A stretch of 64,000 bases of DNA from Bacteroidota bacterium (GTDB lineage: Bacteria; Bacteroidota; Bacteroidia; Chitinophagales; JADIYW01), in assembly GCA_016705125.1 (NCBI GenBank), contig JADIYW010000036.1, positions 186,001 through 250,000 on the forward strand. Direction: 5' to 3'. The notes below the pieces were generated by a model, which worked only from the letters and a program-made list of their open reading frames with translations, was not told where the DNA came from and made no database searches. Positions 55,235 to 64,000 of this stretch are shown here, in pieces. A program made the position numbers and the translations under genes. The first letter of the stretch is position 1. Each line of letters opens with the position of its first letter.

Positions 55235-55942
55235 CTATTTTACTAAAGTGCCTACTTTTTCTCCATTTAATATTTTAAGAATATTTCCATCTTCTTTAAT
55301 ATTAAACACAATTATAGGTAAATTATTCTCTTTGCAAAGGGTAAATGCCGTTTGATCCATAATAGACAATTCCTTTGAAATAACTTCAGCAAAAGATATT
55401 GTTTCAAATTTCGAAGCTGTTTTTACTTTTTTCGGATCCGCAGTATATATTCCATCTACGCTTGTTCCTTTTAATAATACATCTGCTTCAATCTCATTTG
55501 CTCGAAGTGCTGCAGCAGTATCTGTAGTAAAATAAGGACTACCTAAGCCTGCTCCAAAAATCACTACTCGCCCTTTCTCTAAATGTCTTACAGCTCTTCT
55601 TTTAATATAAGGCTCACATACTTGCTCGATACTAATTGCCGACATCAATCGTGTTTTAATATCTAGCTTTTCTAGTGCGCCCTGTAAAGCCATTCCATTG
55701 ATTACCGTTGCAAGCATTCCCATTTGGTCGCCCTGCACACGTTCAATACCAATACTAGCTGCTTGTAGTCCTCTAAAAATATTTCCTCCACCAATAACTA
55801 GGGCTACCTGAACCCCCAAATCAACTATAGATTTTACTTCTTTTGCATAACGCTCAATCATTTCAGGACTAATGCCAAATGATTTTTCTCCCATTAAGGC
55901 TTCTCCACTTAATTTTAATAAAACCCTTTTATATATTGCCAT
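55235..55942 (-). CDS. pyrH: UMP kinase
   Basis: A 235-residue amino-acid-kinase-fold enzyme: KRVLLKLSGEALMG at the start, VIGGGNIFRG, GDQMGMLATVIN and DTAAALRANE. Makes UDP from UMP. The ATG at 55942 begins the conserved MAIYKR; seven earlier residues from 55963 are unlikely. Precedes frr. Confidence 0.95.
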   Translation of the reverse strand: MAIYKRVLLKLSGEALMGEKSFGISPEMIERYAKEVKSIVDLGVQVALVIGGGNIFRGLQAASIGIERVQGDQMGMLATVINGMALQGALEKLDIKTRLMSAISIEQVCEPYIKRRAVRHLEKGRVVIFGAGLGSPYFTTDTAAALRANEIEADVLLKGTSVDGIYTADPKKVKTASKFETISFAEVISKELSIMDQTAFTLCKENNLPIIVFNIKEDGNILKILNGEKVGTLVK

Positions 55943-55966
55943 GAAATATCTTTTTTTTAACAAAAA

Positions 55967-55992
55967 AAAAGAGAGAAAAAATTCCCTCTTTT
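55967..55992 (-). terminator. Terminator after tsf
   Basis: AAAAGAG / CTCTTTT stem followed by a run of T on the minus strand, between the tsf stop and the pyrH start. Confidence 0.65.
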
Positions 55993-55998
55993 AATATT

Positions 55999-56832
55999 TT
56001 ATGAACCTAAAGTTACCCGCTTAAAGGCAACTACAGTTAAATCTTTATCTATCGTTTTTAAATAAGCACCTACTGTTAAGTTTCCGTCTTTTACAAAAGA
56101 TTGTGCCAACAATGTATTTTCTTGATAGAATTTCTTAAGTCTTCCTTGCGAAATTTTTTCAATCATCGCTTCTGGCTTTCCTTCGTTACGAGCCAATTCA
56201 GCACCAATTTCCAATTCTCTTTGAATTCTATCAGACGAAACGCCTGACTCATCAACAGCTACAGGTGCCATTGCTGCTATTTGCATAGCTGCATCTTTTG
56301 CTCCTAAAGTAATAGCATCATTTAAAGATTTGTTTGTTTGTACTAAAACGCCCATTCGGTAGCCCATGTGAATATATGAAACTACACCTTCGCCCTCAAG
56401 AAACTCAAATTTAGATACGCCAATTTTTTCACCAATTTTTCCTACTTCATTGATAAGACGTTCACCAACAGTGGTGTTGCCCATTTTAGAAGCATTTAAA
56501 TCGTCGATTGACTTAATTTTATTATCCAAAGCAATTTGCGCAACTTCTTTTCCAATAGCAATAAAAGATTCGTTTTTTGCAACGAAATCTGTTTCACAAC
56601 TTAGATTTACGGCTACACCAAATGTACCTTCAGCATTAGTTAAAGCTATAACTACACCTTCATTTGCTTCTCTATCTGCTCTTTTTTCTGAAATTTTAGC
56701 GCCTTTTTTTCTCAAAAAATCAATTGCCGCTTCAAAATCACCATTAGTTTCTGTTAATGCATTTTTACAATCCATTAACCCAGAACCTGTTTGTTGTCTT
56801 AATTTATTTACCTCTGCAGCCGTAATGCTCAT
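55999..56832 (-). CDS. tsf: Elongation factor Ts
   Basis: A 277-residue protein. N-terminal UBA-like part (VNKLRQQTGSGLMDCKNALTETNGD), then SCETDFVAKNESF and the dimer domain (YIHMGYRMGVLV). Exchanges GDP for GTP on EF-Tu. Follows rpsB by 30 nt. Confidence 0.97.
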   Translation of the reverse strand: MSITAAEVNKLRQQTGSGLMDCKNALTETNGDFEAAIDFLRKKGAKISEKRADREANEGVVIALTNAEGTFGVAVNLSCETDFVAKNESFIAIGKEVAQIALDNKIKSIDDLNASKMGNTTVGERLINEVGKIGEKIGVSKFEFLEGEGVVSYIHMGYRMGVLVQTNKSLNDAITLGAKDAAMQIAAMAPVAVDESGVSSDRIQRELEIGAELARNEGKPEAMIEKISQGRLKKFYQENTLLAQSFVKDGNLTVGAYLKTIDKDLTVVAFKRVTLGS

Positions 56833-56862
56833 GACTAATATTAGTTAAATTTTTAAAATAAA

Positions 56863-57606
56863 TTATCCAGCTACTTCTTCTTTTTCTGTAGCTTCTTCTG
56901 TTTCCTTATCCTTATCTTTCTTACGATCGCTCAAACCTTCTTTGATTGCATCAACGCAATATTTCGTTATTAGTTGAACTGATTTAGAAGCATCATCATT
57001 TGCTGGAATTGCAAAATCTACCATATTTGGATCAGAATTTGTATCAACTATTCCTATTGTTCTAATGCCCAATTTGTGCGCTTCTGCTAATGCAAGATGT
57101 TCATGACTAATATCTACCAAGAAAATTGCAGCTGGTACTCTACCTAAGTTTTCTATACCGCCTAATACTTTCTCCAGTTTACCTTTTTGACGGGTAAGCA
57201 TCAATTTTTCCTTTTTGGTAATATTTTCGAAAGTGCCATCGCCTAACATTTTATCTATGCCTTGCATTTTTTTGATAGACTTCCGAATTGTAGCAAAGTT
57301 AGTTAACATACCACCCAACCATCTTTCGGTAACATAAGGCATGTTTACTTCTTCAGCCATAGCTGCTACTATATCTTTTGCTTGTTTTTTAGTGGCAACA
57401 AACAATATTTTACGACCCGATTTGGCAATTTGTTTTAGAGCAGCTGCTGCTTCCTCTAATTTTTCTTGTGTCTTGTTCAAGTCGATAATATGAATACCCT
57501 TGCGCTCCATAAATATATAAGGCAACATTTTTGGGTTCCATTTTTTCTTCAAGTGTCCAAAGTGAACACCTGCATCCAACATTTCCTGTTGAGAAATTTT
57601 TTCCAT
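56863..57606 (-). CDS. rpsB: Ribosomal protein S2
   Basis: A 247-residue S2 protein: DAGVHFGHLKKKWNPKM, RKGIHIIDLNKT, WLGGMLTN and VDTNSDP are family marks. C-terminal acidic-lysine tail of low complexity. Precedes tsf as usual. Confidence 0.97.
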   Translation of the reverse strand: MEKISQQEMLDAGVHFGHLKKKWNPKMLPYIFMERKGIHIIDLNKTQEKLEEAAAALKQIAKSGRKILFVATKKQAKDIVAAMAEEVNMPYVTERWLGGMLTNFATIRKSIKKMQGIDKMLGDGTFENITKKEKLMLTRQKGKLEKVLGGIENLGRVPAAIFLVDISHEHLALAEAHKLGIRTIGIVDTNSDPNMVDFAIPANDDASKSVQLITKYCVDAIKEGLSDRKKDKDKETEEATEKEEVAG

Positions 57607-57636
57607 ATATTTCTTAATTGATAGAGAATTAAACCA

Positions 57637-58023
57637 TTAACGTTTAGAGAATTGGAAGCTTTTTCTAGCTTTCTTATGACCAAATTTCTTCCTTTCAACC
57701 ATTCTTGGGTCTCTAGTAAGTAATTTTTGTACTTTCAATGCTGGTTTATTTGCTTCATCTACTTTTACTAAAGCACGCGCAACACCTAACATTATAGCTT
57801 CTACTTGTCCTTTCACACCACCACCTTTTACATTTACATTCAAATTGAATTTGTCTGCCAAACCTAATACGGTTAATGGTTTTGTTACTTTGGATACATG
57901 GTAAAGACCTGCAAAATATTCATTTTGATCTTTTCCGTTTACGGTAACCTGTCCGGTACCTGGCGTAAGATAAACCCTAGCTACTGCTGTTTTCCTACGA
58001 CCTAATGCGTTAATTACTGCCAT
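57637..58023 (-). CDS. rpsI: Ribosomal protein S9
   Basis: A 128-residue protein ending in the basic tail KKFGHKKARKSFQFSKR, whose end normally reaches the P-site tRNA. GRRKTAVARVYL near the start. Five bases after rplM. Confidence 0.97.
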   Translation of the reverse strand: MAVINALGRRKTAVARVYLTPGTGQVTVNGKDQNEYFAGLYHVSKVTKPLTVLGLADKFNLNVNVKGGGVKGQVEAIMLGVARALVKVDEANKPALKVQKLLTRDPRMVERKKFGHKKARKSFQFSKR

Positions 58024-58028
58024 TGATT

Positions 58029-58484
58029 TTATTTATTTTGTAGCAAATCTATTTTTTCTGGTTGTTGTGCACTGTGTGGATGTGTTGGTCCAGTATATAC
58101 GTGCATCTTTTTAATCATTGCTCTTCCCAGACGGTTACGAGGCAACATACCTTTTACGGCATTCTCTACCAAGAAGGTAGGTTCTTTAACCAAAACTTGT
58201 CTTGGTGTTTTAAATCGTTGACCGCCTGGATAACCTGTATGCCAAATGTAATTTTTGTCATTCATTTTATTTCCAGTAAGCACTACTTTTTCAGCATTGA
58301 TAACAATAACATTGTCACCAGTATCAACGTGTGGCGTATAGCTTGGCTTGTTTTTTCCTTGTAAAACCAAAGAAATCCTAGAGCACAATCGACCTAAAGT
58401 TTCACCTTCGGCATCTACTAAGTACCACTTTCTATCGCCATCAGCCAAGTAAACTGATTCGGTTCTGTAACTAAGTGTTTTCAC
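58029..58484 (-). CDS. rplM: Ribosomal protein L13
   Basis: A 151-residue protein with WYLVDAEGETLGRL near the start, DNVIVINAEKV, and MLPRNRLGRAMIKKMHVYTG. First gene of rplM-rpsI-rpsB-tsf, preceded by the best promoter in the window. Confidence 0.97.
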   Translation of the reverse strand: MKTLSYRTESVYLADGDRKWYLVDAEGETLGRLCSRISLVLQGKNKPSYTPHVDTGDNVIVINAEKVVLTGNKMNDKNYIWHTGYPGGQRFKTPRQVLVKEPTFLVENAVKGMLPRNRLGRAMIKKMHVYTGPTHPHSAQQPEKIDLLQNK

Positions 58485-58516
58485 TATAAAAATATTTATT
58501 TTTTAAAATTGGACTG

Positions 58517-58547
58517 CAAAGATAGGATTAAGAAAAGTTATAAACAA
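58517..58547 (-). promoter_or_regulatory. Promoter of the rplM-rpsI-rpsB-tsf operon
   Basis: Minus strand TTG (58547-58545), 20-nt spacer, TATCTTTG (58524-58517): exact Bacteroidota consensus, 33 nt before the rplM start. Confidence 0.8.
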
Positions 58548-58684
58548 CATTTCCAAAATTTATTTTGTGTTAACACAATATAAACAACTGAAAATCAGTA
58601 AAAAAATCGATAAAAAAAATTATTTATCACCTTTTTCAGCGTAAAATTTATATTTTATGATCATTAATAAGTAGTAATATTAAA

Positions 58685-58726
58685 ATACAAAAGGCCATTT
58701 TGATTTATCAAAACAGCCTCTTGTAT
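58685..58726 (-). terminator. Terminator after the 58.7-kb lipoprotein gene
   Basis: Long interrupted stem ATACAA, AGGC, TTTTGAT against ATCAAAA, GCCT, TTGTAT with a 2-nt apex, followed on the minus strand by TTTTAAT. Confidence 0.65.
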
Positions 58727-58741
58727 TGCTTTTATGATGGT

Positions 58742-59662
58742 TTAGAGTTGTGTGTAACTAAATCCGAGTGTGTACTCTTTATTCTCGATTGCGGATACTA
58801 CTTTAACCAAAGTTGGCAAGCGACCTTGAGATGCTAATACGGTAAAAGTTTCGTCTCTATACATTCCAAACAAATTGCTGATAGCATAGCTTTTTATGGT
58901 TTTAACAAAATTCTTAGATTGTGGATACATAGGATGAAGAAATTTAAAATGTTCAAGAGCATCTTTGCTTTGTAATGGATGATTCATTGTCTTGAAAGGA
59001 TTATCATATTGCAAATTATAAGTATATTGTGTACTATCTTTATACACTAGATTTCCGTAGCTATACGCTTCACTGGTAGTCTCAAATTTTGTACTTCTTG
59101 CAGTTGAAACATTCCCTATACTACTATATTTCAATTCAGTTTTAAAAAAAGTATAACCATATATTGTGCCAAAGGGATCACTTTCTGGAATTAGATTGCT
59201 GAGATTTGAAATTAATTTTCCATTAGAATACTTCAAATTGTTTAATATAGGAACATCCACCGGACTAGCATTTATAAAAACATCCTGCATTGAACTTAAT
59301 TTTCCATAAGGATTATAAATATAATTGTGTTCAAAATTTTCGGTTTCAGCAAGTGGAGCTTGACGTTTAACTTTTATCAGCCTACCATTAGGATTATAAA
59401 TATAAGACATTGTAAGTTGTAATCTCGATTCTTTGTCAACGACATTTATCTTATCCAATTTTCCCCCGCTATAAACAAAATCATAGTATCCCAATGCTTC
59501 ATTGTTGGGTGCTGGCCCTGTAACTGTTATTTTGTCAATTACTGTTGTGCCCAATGCAATCTTTTGCGAATCGTCGTTCGCATTTTCAATTTGTGGCAAT
59601 GTTTCCTTCTTGCAGGAAACGAACATCCCAATAATACCGAGAGTTAAAATTAGTTTTTTCAT
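58742..59662 (-). CDS. Lipoprotein with YD-like repeats, function unknown
   Basis: A 306-residue lipoprotein: ATG 59662 starts a signal peptide with lipobox FVSC (Cys16) followed by KKE. The mature protein has repeated blocks with the look of YD/Rhs-like strands (YNPNGRLIKVKRQ, YNPYGKLSSMQD). An upstream frame from 59809 adds 49 hydrophobic residues and is rejected, since a -7 box (59679-59686) sits between the two starts. Similar in style to the proteins at 10613-11467 and 38105-38878. Confidence 0.65.
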   Translation of the reverse strand: MKKLILTLGIIGMFVSCKKETLPQIENANDDSQKIALGTTVIDKITVTGPAPNNEALGYYDFVYSGGKLDKINVVDKESRLQLTMSYIYNPNGRLIKVKRQAPLAETENFEHNYIYNPYGKLSSMQDVFINASPVDVPILNNLKYSNGKLISNLSNLIPESDPFGTIYGYTFFKTELKYSSIGNVSTARSTKFETTSEAYSYGNLVYKDSTQYTYNLQYDNPFKTMNHPLQSKDALEHFKFLHPMYPQSKNFVKTIKSYAISNLFGMYRDETFTVLASQGRLPTLVKVVSAIENKEYTLGFSYTQL

Positions 59663-59678
59663 AATATTTATTTTTTTA

Positions 59679-59686
59679 CAAAGATA
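59679..59686 (-). promoter_or_regulatory. -7 box TATCTTTG of the lipoprotein gene
   Basis: Exact TAnnTTTG on the minus strand, 16 nt before ATG 59662. Supports the shorter start. No TTG at 19-21 nt. Confidence 0.45.
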
Positions 59687-59890
59687 TGCCAACAGGAACA
59701 CTCTAAAAAATACAAAAAAAATCAATAATCGGAAAAAAACATCGATATTGCTTCCTGTTTCAGTTTTTAAAAAAAAGAAGTCAATATCGTTAATTGTATG
59801 AAGGAACAAAAAAAGGAGAAATTGCTTTTTTTAATTTAAAAGTCGTAAAATTGAAGTATATATTCTTCATTTATAAATTGATAAAAATTC

Positions 59891-60640
59891 ATGGCTTCGT
59901 GTTTGAAATTGTTTTTAGTATTGCTCTTCACTTCTTTTGGAAATTATTCTCTTTTTGCACAAGAACCTTATAAACTTCAAGCTGAAAGATTGGAGGCATT
60001 GCTTAATCAAAATGACATTGAAAAGGTAAAATCCTTCGAATCTAATTATCTTAAATCTCTTTTTGAAGAGGATACAATTTCTGCCGTCGACCTATCTATT
60101 CAATTTTTAAAGGAAAACAAAATTAGCGACACCATTTCTATGCACTTATATACTTTTGTTTTGCTACAATCTTCCTTGGAAAAAATAAATTTTGACCTTG
60201 AATCGATAAATCAAATTGATAAAAAAATTGAATCCCAAAAAGATTTGCTTTCTAAAGCACTAATAAAAGTACACGAAAAAGCACCTTTAATTGATAAAAA
60301 ATCAAAGAAAAAAGGAAAATCAGACACCCAATTATTTAACCCTATTGTTTGCCCAAAAGATAAGATTCAAACTGCGTTACACACAAAATTGCGTTATTTT
60401 GATGCTGACAATTGTAGTTTTGAAATACCAAATGAATTTTCAGAAGCCGAAAAAAATAATATCTTAGCCAACTTGGAAGAAGCTTTCAAAGACAAAGGCC
60501 GCACATTAGACATCAATTTAAAAGCTCAACACCAATTAGTTGATATAAAAAGCGAAATAAAGGCTTATTTGGATTATTGGACTTCCGTTTTAGAAAAAAA
60601 ATCAGATGAATCCATCCGATTCGACCCGCTTGGAAGATAG
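59891..60640 (+). CDS. Secreted protein, function unknown
   Basis: A 249-residue protein with a signal peptide ending LFAQ (about residue 24). The mature part is charged and mostly helical, with a lysine-rich turn (KKSKKKGKSD, about 137-146) and a region with one cysteine pair (IVCPKDK and DADNCSFEIP). I recognise no domain. Isolated: plus strand between two minus-strand genes. Confidence 0.6.
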   Translation: MASCLKLFLVLLFTSFGNYSLFAQEPYKLQAERLEALLNQNDIEKVKSFESNYLKSLFEEDTISAVDLSIQFLKENKISDTISMHLYTFVLLQSSLEKINFDLESINQIDKKIESQKDLLSKALIKVHEKAPLIDKKSKKKGKSDTQLFNPIVCPKDKIQTALHTKLRYFDADNCSFEIPNEFSEAEKNNILANLEEAFKDKGRTLDINLKAQHQLVDIKSEIKAYLDYWTSVLEKKSDESIRFDPLGR

Positions 60641-60731
60641 AAGAGACTCAAGAATTGAGGATCAAGAAACAAGAAAAGATTGAACCAAAAATGGTGTAAT
60701 ATTGACTATAATCAAATTATATGATAAATCG

Positions 60732-61973
60732 CTAATTATTCGTTTTTCCTTTTACATCAAAAGCATCACTTAATCCACTACCCAACAAATTAAACGCTAA
60801 TACTAAAATGGCAATCGCCATGCCTGGATAAAGTGCCAAAAAGGTTTTGCCCGGTGTTGTTAAATAGGTTCTATATTCATTTAACATCGTGCCCCAAGAT
60901 GGCATCGGCGGCTTGACACCTATTCCTACAAAACTTAATCCTGCTTCAATTAAAATAGCAGAAGCAAAATTTGCCGAAATAATAACCATAATTGGGCCGA
61001 TTATATTAGGTAATATATGGTTAAAAATGATTCTACTATTTTGAAAACCCAAACTTCTTGCAGCTTGTACATATTCCATTTCTCTGATTCCCAATACCTG
61101 TCCACGTACTATTCTTGCAACCTCCACCCACATCGAAAGACCAACTGCAATATAAATAACATAGAAACTTTGGATTTTATTACCCAATGCAAAATTAATG
61201 GCCATTGCAAGCAAAATTGTAGGTATCGCCCACACTACATTTATAAGCCACATAATATTTGAGTCTACCCAACCCCGATAATAACCAGCTACTGCACCAA
61301 AAAATATACCAATTGTAAGTGAAATCAAAACAGCTACAAAACCAACCGAAAGCGATACTCGCACACCATAAATTAAGCGACTTAAAATGTCACGACCATA
61401 ATTATCTGTTCCTAGTTTATATTTTTTTGTTACAATCTGTTCTTTCTCTAATCGATTTGCCAACTCAATTATGTTTGCACTTATTTTGTTTTCATTGGCA
61501 TCAAAAAAAGTTATTGTATTTCCTTCTTTTGTATAAGTCCTGTTTTGAGTTGAAAGTGGATAAAAAATATCAGCTAAGCCATATTTAGCTGTTCCTGATT
61601 CTAGTTCTGTACCTCTAAACACATTTACACTTACGCTATCTCCATTTATTTCCCACGAATTTATAGGCACCATTGTATAGGAATTTTCTTTTCCTCCAAA
61701 AACCTTAGATAATAAATTGCTACCATCTTCGATTCTATTCTTTTTAACCATTAACATCTTAGTAGAAAAATTTGGCTTCATTTGCGAAATCTCTAATACC
61801 TGGTCATCTGCGTTTGGTGTTGAGTCTGGAGATAATGCAGGTCCAAAAATGGCCAAAAAGGTAGCGATTCCTATCAAAAAAAGGCTAAACATGGCAGGTT
61901 TGTTTTTTTTCAACCGCTTCCATGCTCGTTGCATTGGTGATTCTACCCTACTGTTTTCGTTTTGATTGCTCAT
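60732..61973 (-). CDS. OppC/DppC-type peptide ABC transporter permease with periplasmic insert
   Basis: A 413-residue permease. N-terminal membrane helix at about 28-48, then about 130 non-membrane residues, then LGTDNYGRDILSRLIYG and five more membrane segments, with the EAA loop VQAARSLGFQNSRIIFNHILPN that contacts the ATPase. Family members in E. coli are near 300 residues; the extra length is the periplasmic part after the first helix. No ATPase, OppB or binding-protein gene is adjacent, so the rest of the transporter is elsewhere. Confidence 0.88.
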   Translation of the reverse strand: MSNQNENSRVESPMQRAWKRLKKNKPAMFSLFLIGIATFLAIFGPALSPDSTPNADDQVLEISQMKPNFSTKMLMVKKNRIEDGSNLLSKVFGGKENSYTMVPINSWEINGDSVSVNVFRGTELESGTAKYGLADIFYPLSTQNRTYTKEGNTITFFDANENKISANIIELANRLEKEQIVTKKYKLGTDNYGRDILSRLIYGVRVSLSVGFVAVLISLTIGIFFGAVAGYYRGWVDSNIMWLINVVWAIPTILLAMAINFALGNKIQSFYVIYIAVGLSMWVEVARIVRGQVLGIREMEYVQAARSLGFQNSRIIFNHILPNIIGPIMVIISANFASAILIEAGLSFVGIGVKPPMPSWGTMLNEYRTYLTTPGKTFLALYPGMAIAILVLAFNLLGSGLSDAFDVKGKTNN

Positions 61974-62044
61974 AAAATTTAAACTGACCTCAAAAATACA
62001 TTATTTGGTGGAATCTTTTCATTTGTATTTAACAAATTATATCA

Positions 62045-62088
62045 ATTGTAATTTAAAAATAGTCCAAGCTATTTTTAAATTTTACAAT
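62045..62088 (-). terminator. Long AT-rich hairpin downstream of the glycosyltransferase gene
   Basis: An 18-bp stem (ATTGTAA + TTTAAAAATAG with its complement) with a 2-nt bulge and a 6-nt loop, between the glycosyltransferase stop (62175) and the permease start (61973). No clear T-run follows, so it may instead be an mRNA end-protecting structure. Confidence 0.45.
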
Positions 62089-62174
62089 GGTTGATGCCGA
62101 TATAACTTGAAAATAGCACAATCAAGCGAAACGACGATTTTACTATATTGAAAGTATAATCGGTAATAGATGCT

Positions 62175-63326
62175 CTATTTTTTTATTCTTCTTCCTTTCC
62201 ATTTATATGGAATAAGATTGCCGAGTGTGCCTACAATGATTATATATATAAGATGTAAAAATTGACTTGGAATAAAAACTTCCATTAATTCTCTTTTTTT
62301 AAAAAATCTAGTTGCGGAAAACAAAAGCAAGAAATCAACCATTACTTTAAATGCCAATTGCGGAATAAAAACTACTAATATGGATCTGAAACCGAAAGCA
62401 AACAAAAACACGTTTATTAGTATTATCCAATTAAATAAATAAACCAATCCTAAGTCTCGAGTGATGGTTTTATTTTGATAAGCGCCAGATTTGCTTGTCC
62501 ATCTAAAACGTTGCTGTAAGAAATCACTCATTTTTCTTTCTGGTGCAGTCTTTACTATGGCTGCCTCATTTTTTAAATAGCTGATTTTGCCAGGAAATTG
62601 AGCTGCAATCTTATAAATCAATAACATATCGTCTCCAGATGCAATATGGTCAATTCCTTTATATCCACCAACAGCCAAAAAAGCCGATTTTTGATATGCC
62701 AAATTTGAGCCATTACACATATTAAAAACATTTTTTCTAAAGTAGGCAACCGTAATGGCCATCATTCCTAAAAAATCCAATGCTTGAAATTTTTCAAACA
62801 CCGTTTCTGCAGGATTGAAAATAACAGGACCTGCAATTAAGGCAGATTGTTCCTTTTGATAAACCATTACAAACAACTCAATCCAATTTTTTGGCAATCT
62901 ACAATCTGCATCTGTTACCATTATAAGTTCTCCTTCAGCTAGACTAACTGCCGTTTCAATTGCTTTTTTCTTAAGCGTTAATGGCTCCCCATTTTCATCA
63001 AAAAAAGTGTTTAGATGAATCAGTCTAGTGTTTTTAAAATTATACTTTTCCACCAATTCTACCGTATCATCGGTAGAACTATCATCTACAACCAACGTTT
63101 CAAAAAGAATTGAATCATATGTTTGAGCTTTTAAATCATTTAAAATATTTAAAATATTGTGCGCTTCATTTCTTGCTGGTATTATTACAGTAACTTTTGT
63201 TTTAAAGTCGCTTTTTTCAATTGTCGTTTTCGGGTAACGGCTCCAATTCCACCAATAATTAAGCATTAACCCATAATAAAATAGGGAGAAAATTACGGTT
63301 AATATCATCCAAATGCTTAATGCCAT
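62175..63326 (-). CDS. Family 2 glycosyltransferase, processive membrane type
   Basis: A 383-residue protein: N-terminal membrane helix (about 5-25), GT-A domain with VIIPARNEAHNI (about 49), VVDDSSTDDT (about 98), VTDADC (about 137) and the QQRFRWTSKSG motif (about 268), then C-terminal helices. The QxxRW motif marks membrane synthases of the cellulose/chitin/hyaluronan type or lipid-sugar transferases. The polymer or acceptor is unknown. Confidence 0.87.
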   Translation of the reverse strand: MALSIWMILTVIFSLFYYGLMLNYWWNWSRYPKTTIEKSDFKTKVTVIIPARNEAHNILNILNDLKAQTYDSILFETLVVDDSSTDDTVELVEKYNFKNTRLIHLNTFFDENGEPLTLKKKAIETAVSLAEGELIMVTDADCRLPKNWIELFVMVYQKEQSALIAGPVIFNPAETVFEKFQALDFLGMMAITVAYFRKNVFNMCNGSNLAYQKSAFLAVGGYKGIDHIASGDDMLLIYKIAAQFPGKISYLKNEAAIVKTAPERKMSDFLQQRFRWTSKSGAYQNKTITRDLGLVYLFNWIILINVFLFAFGFRSILVVFIPQLAFKVMVDFLLLFSATRFFKKRELMEVFIPSQFLHLIYIIIVGTLGNLIPYKWKGRRIKK

Positions 63327-63390
63327 TTTTTACCAAAAGGGTTTGTATGTTTTATAATGCAATTTAGCTTATTAATATTGCTTAGGTCCA

Positions 63391-64000
63391 TTAATTCAAT
63401 TTCTCTTTTAAAAAATAGCCCGTTATGGATTCGTTACATTCAGCCACTAATTCTGGAGTGCCCTCGGCCACTAAATAACCACCTTCGTTTCCTGCTTTTG
63501 GACCCAAATCTATTACCCAATCCGCTGATTTAATAATGTCCAAATTATGTTCAATTACCAAAACAGAATGCCCATTTTCAATTAATGCATTAAATGATGC
63601 TAATAATTTATGTATGTCATGAAAATGCAGTCCTGTGGTTGGCTCATCAAAAATAAACAATACTGGTTTTGTTGCAGTTCCTTTTTTCAAAAATGCAGCT
63701 AACTTAACCCTTTGCGCCTCTCCACCAGAAAGCGTAGAAGAAGATTGTCCTAATTTTACATATCCCAAACCTACATGTTGCAAAGGTTTTAACATTTCAA
63801 CCAATTTTTTTTGTTCTTCAAAAAAGGGAACAGCCTCGTCTACTGTAAGTTCTAATATCTCAAAAATCGACTTTTCTTTATATGTTACTTCTAAAACCTC
63901 TTTTTTAAATCGCTTGCCCTTACAAGATTCACATTCCAAATGGACATCTGCTAAAAACTGCATTTCCACTAATATTTCTCCTTCTCCTTTGCATACTTCA
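63391..64000 (-). CDS. uvrA: UvrA excinuclease subunit, C-terminal part (cut by window edge)
   Basis: The last ~203 codons of UvrA; the frame remains open to the window end. Visible: CESCKGKRF (half of a zinc site), ABC signature LSGGEAQRVKLA, Walker B VLFIFDEPTTGLH and the switch EHNLDII. UvrA finds DNA lesions in nucleotide excision repair. The rest lies beyond 64000. Confidence 0.95.
   Translation of the reverse strand, partial: EVCKGEGEILVEMQFLADVHLECESCKGKRFKKEVLEVTYKEKSIFEILELTVDEAVPFFEEQKKLVEMLKPLQHVGLGYVKLGQSSSTLSGGEAQRVKLAAFLKKGTATKPVLFIFDEPTTGLHFHDIHKLLASFNALIENGHSVLVIEHNLDIIKSADWVIDLGPKAGNEGGYLVAEGTPELVAECNESITGYFLKEKLN

Noticed and set aside
56450..56848. 132-codon plus-strand frame opposite tsf
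   Set aside because: Antisense to the conserved tsf gene.

Overview
The window is AT-rich DNA from a member of the Bacteroidota. Evidence for this is a SusC/SusD outer-membrane pair, the giant gliding/type IX secretion protein SprA, many signal peptides and lipoboxes of the CKK/CQK type, an F-ATPase cluster atpB-E-F-H-A-G without atpD/atpC, hardly any Shine-Dalgarno sequences, and repeated promoters of the Bacteroidota pattern TTG-N20-TAnnTTTG (clearest before rplM and before the RNA at the left edge). The synteny ruvA-sprA-gcvH-vanZ also fits gliding Bacteroidota.

Layout. 0-1.6 kb: a tRNA-like structured RNA cut by the window edge, then a rhodanese + split YeeE/YedE sulfur-import operon. 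1.8-8 kb: a GAF-SpoIIE phosphatase, then surface-polysaccharide genes (O-antigen ligase/polymerase, Wzz-like, Wzx-like) and a class III aminotransferase. 8-16.9 kb: SDR oxidoreductase, glycyl-tRNA synthetase, methylmalonyl-CoA epimerase, an Fe-S/sulfur block (cysteine desulfurase, IscA-like, TcdA-like), glyA, and a sugar nucleotidyltransferase. 17-20 kb: two tandem ammonium transporters. 20-28 kb: a voltage-sensor-like membrane protein, rluB, scpB and the ATP synthase operon. 28-33 kb: a SusC/SusD locus with a lipoprotein. 33.5-41 kb: sterol-desaturase-like protein, YugP-like protease, a TPR protein split by a frameshift, a lipoprotein and an esterase whose signal peptide contains a tetranucleotide repeat, a frameshifted VanZ-like gene, and gcvH. 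41-53 kb: sprA, ruvA, an MltD-like transglycosylase, gatA and tatA in one direction. 53-58.5 kb: LysM protein, obg, frr, pyrH, tsf, rpsB, rpsI, rplM. 58.7-64 kb: two secreted/lipoprotein unknowns, an OppC-like permease, a family 2 glycosyltransferase and the 3' part of uvrA.

The strongest signals are in 37-41 kb. The esterase lipoprotein has seven CTTT units exactly in its signal-peptide hydrophobic core; the promoter-proximal ATG is one base out of frame with the lipobox and mature protein, and losing one unit (or gaining two) restores the frame, as expected for slipped-strand phase variation. Nearby, a TPR protein is interrupted at a canonical A AAA AAG slippery heptamer directly followed by a stop, with the rest of the protein in the -1 frame. 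A third disruption, in vanZ, also lies in an A run but not at a canonical slip site, so homopolymer sequencing error must be weighed for both A-run cases. Other points are a perfect 14-bp hairpin between atpE and atpF, an atp promoter box abutting the preceding terminator, an orphan terminator next to the ammonium transporters, and the oversized tRNA-like RNA. All calls are from reading the sequence; no database search was run.
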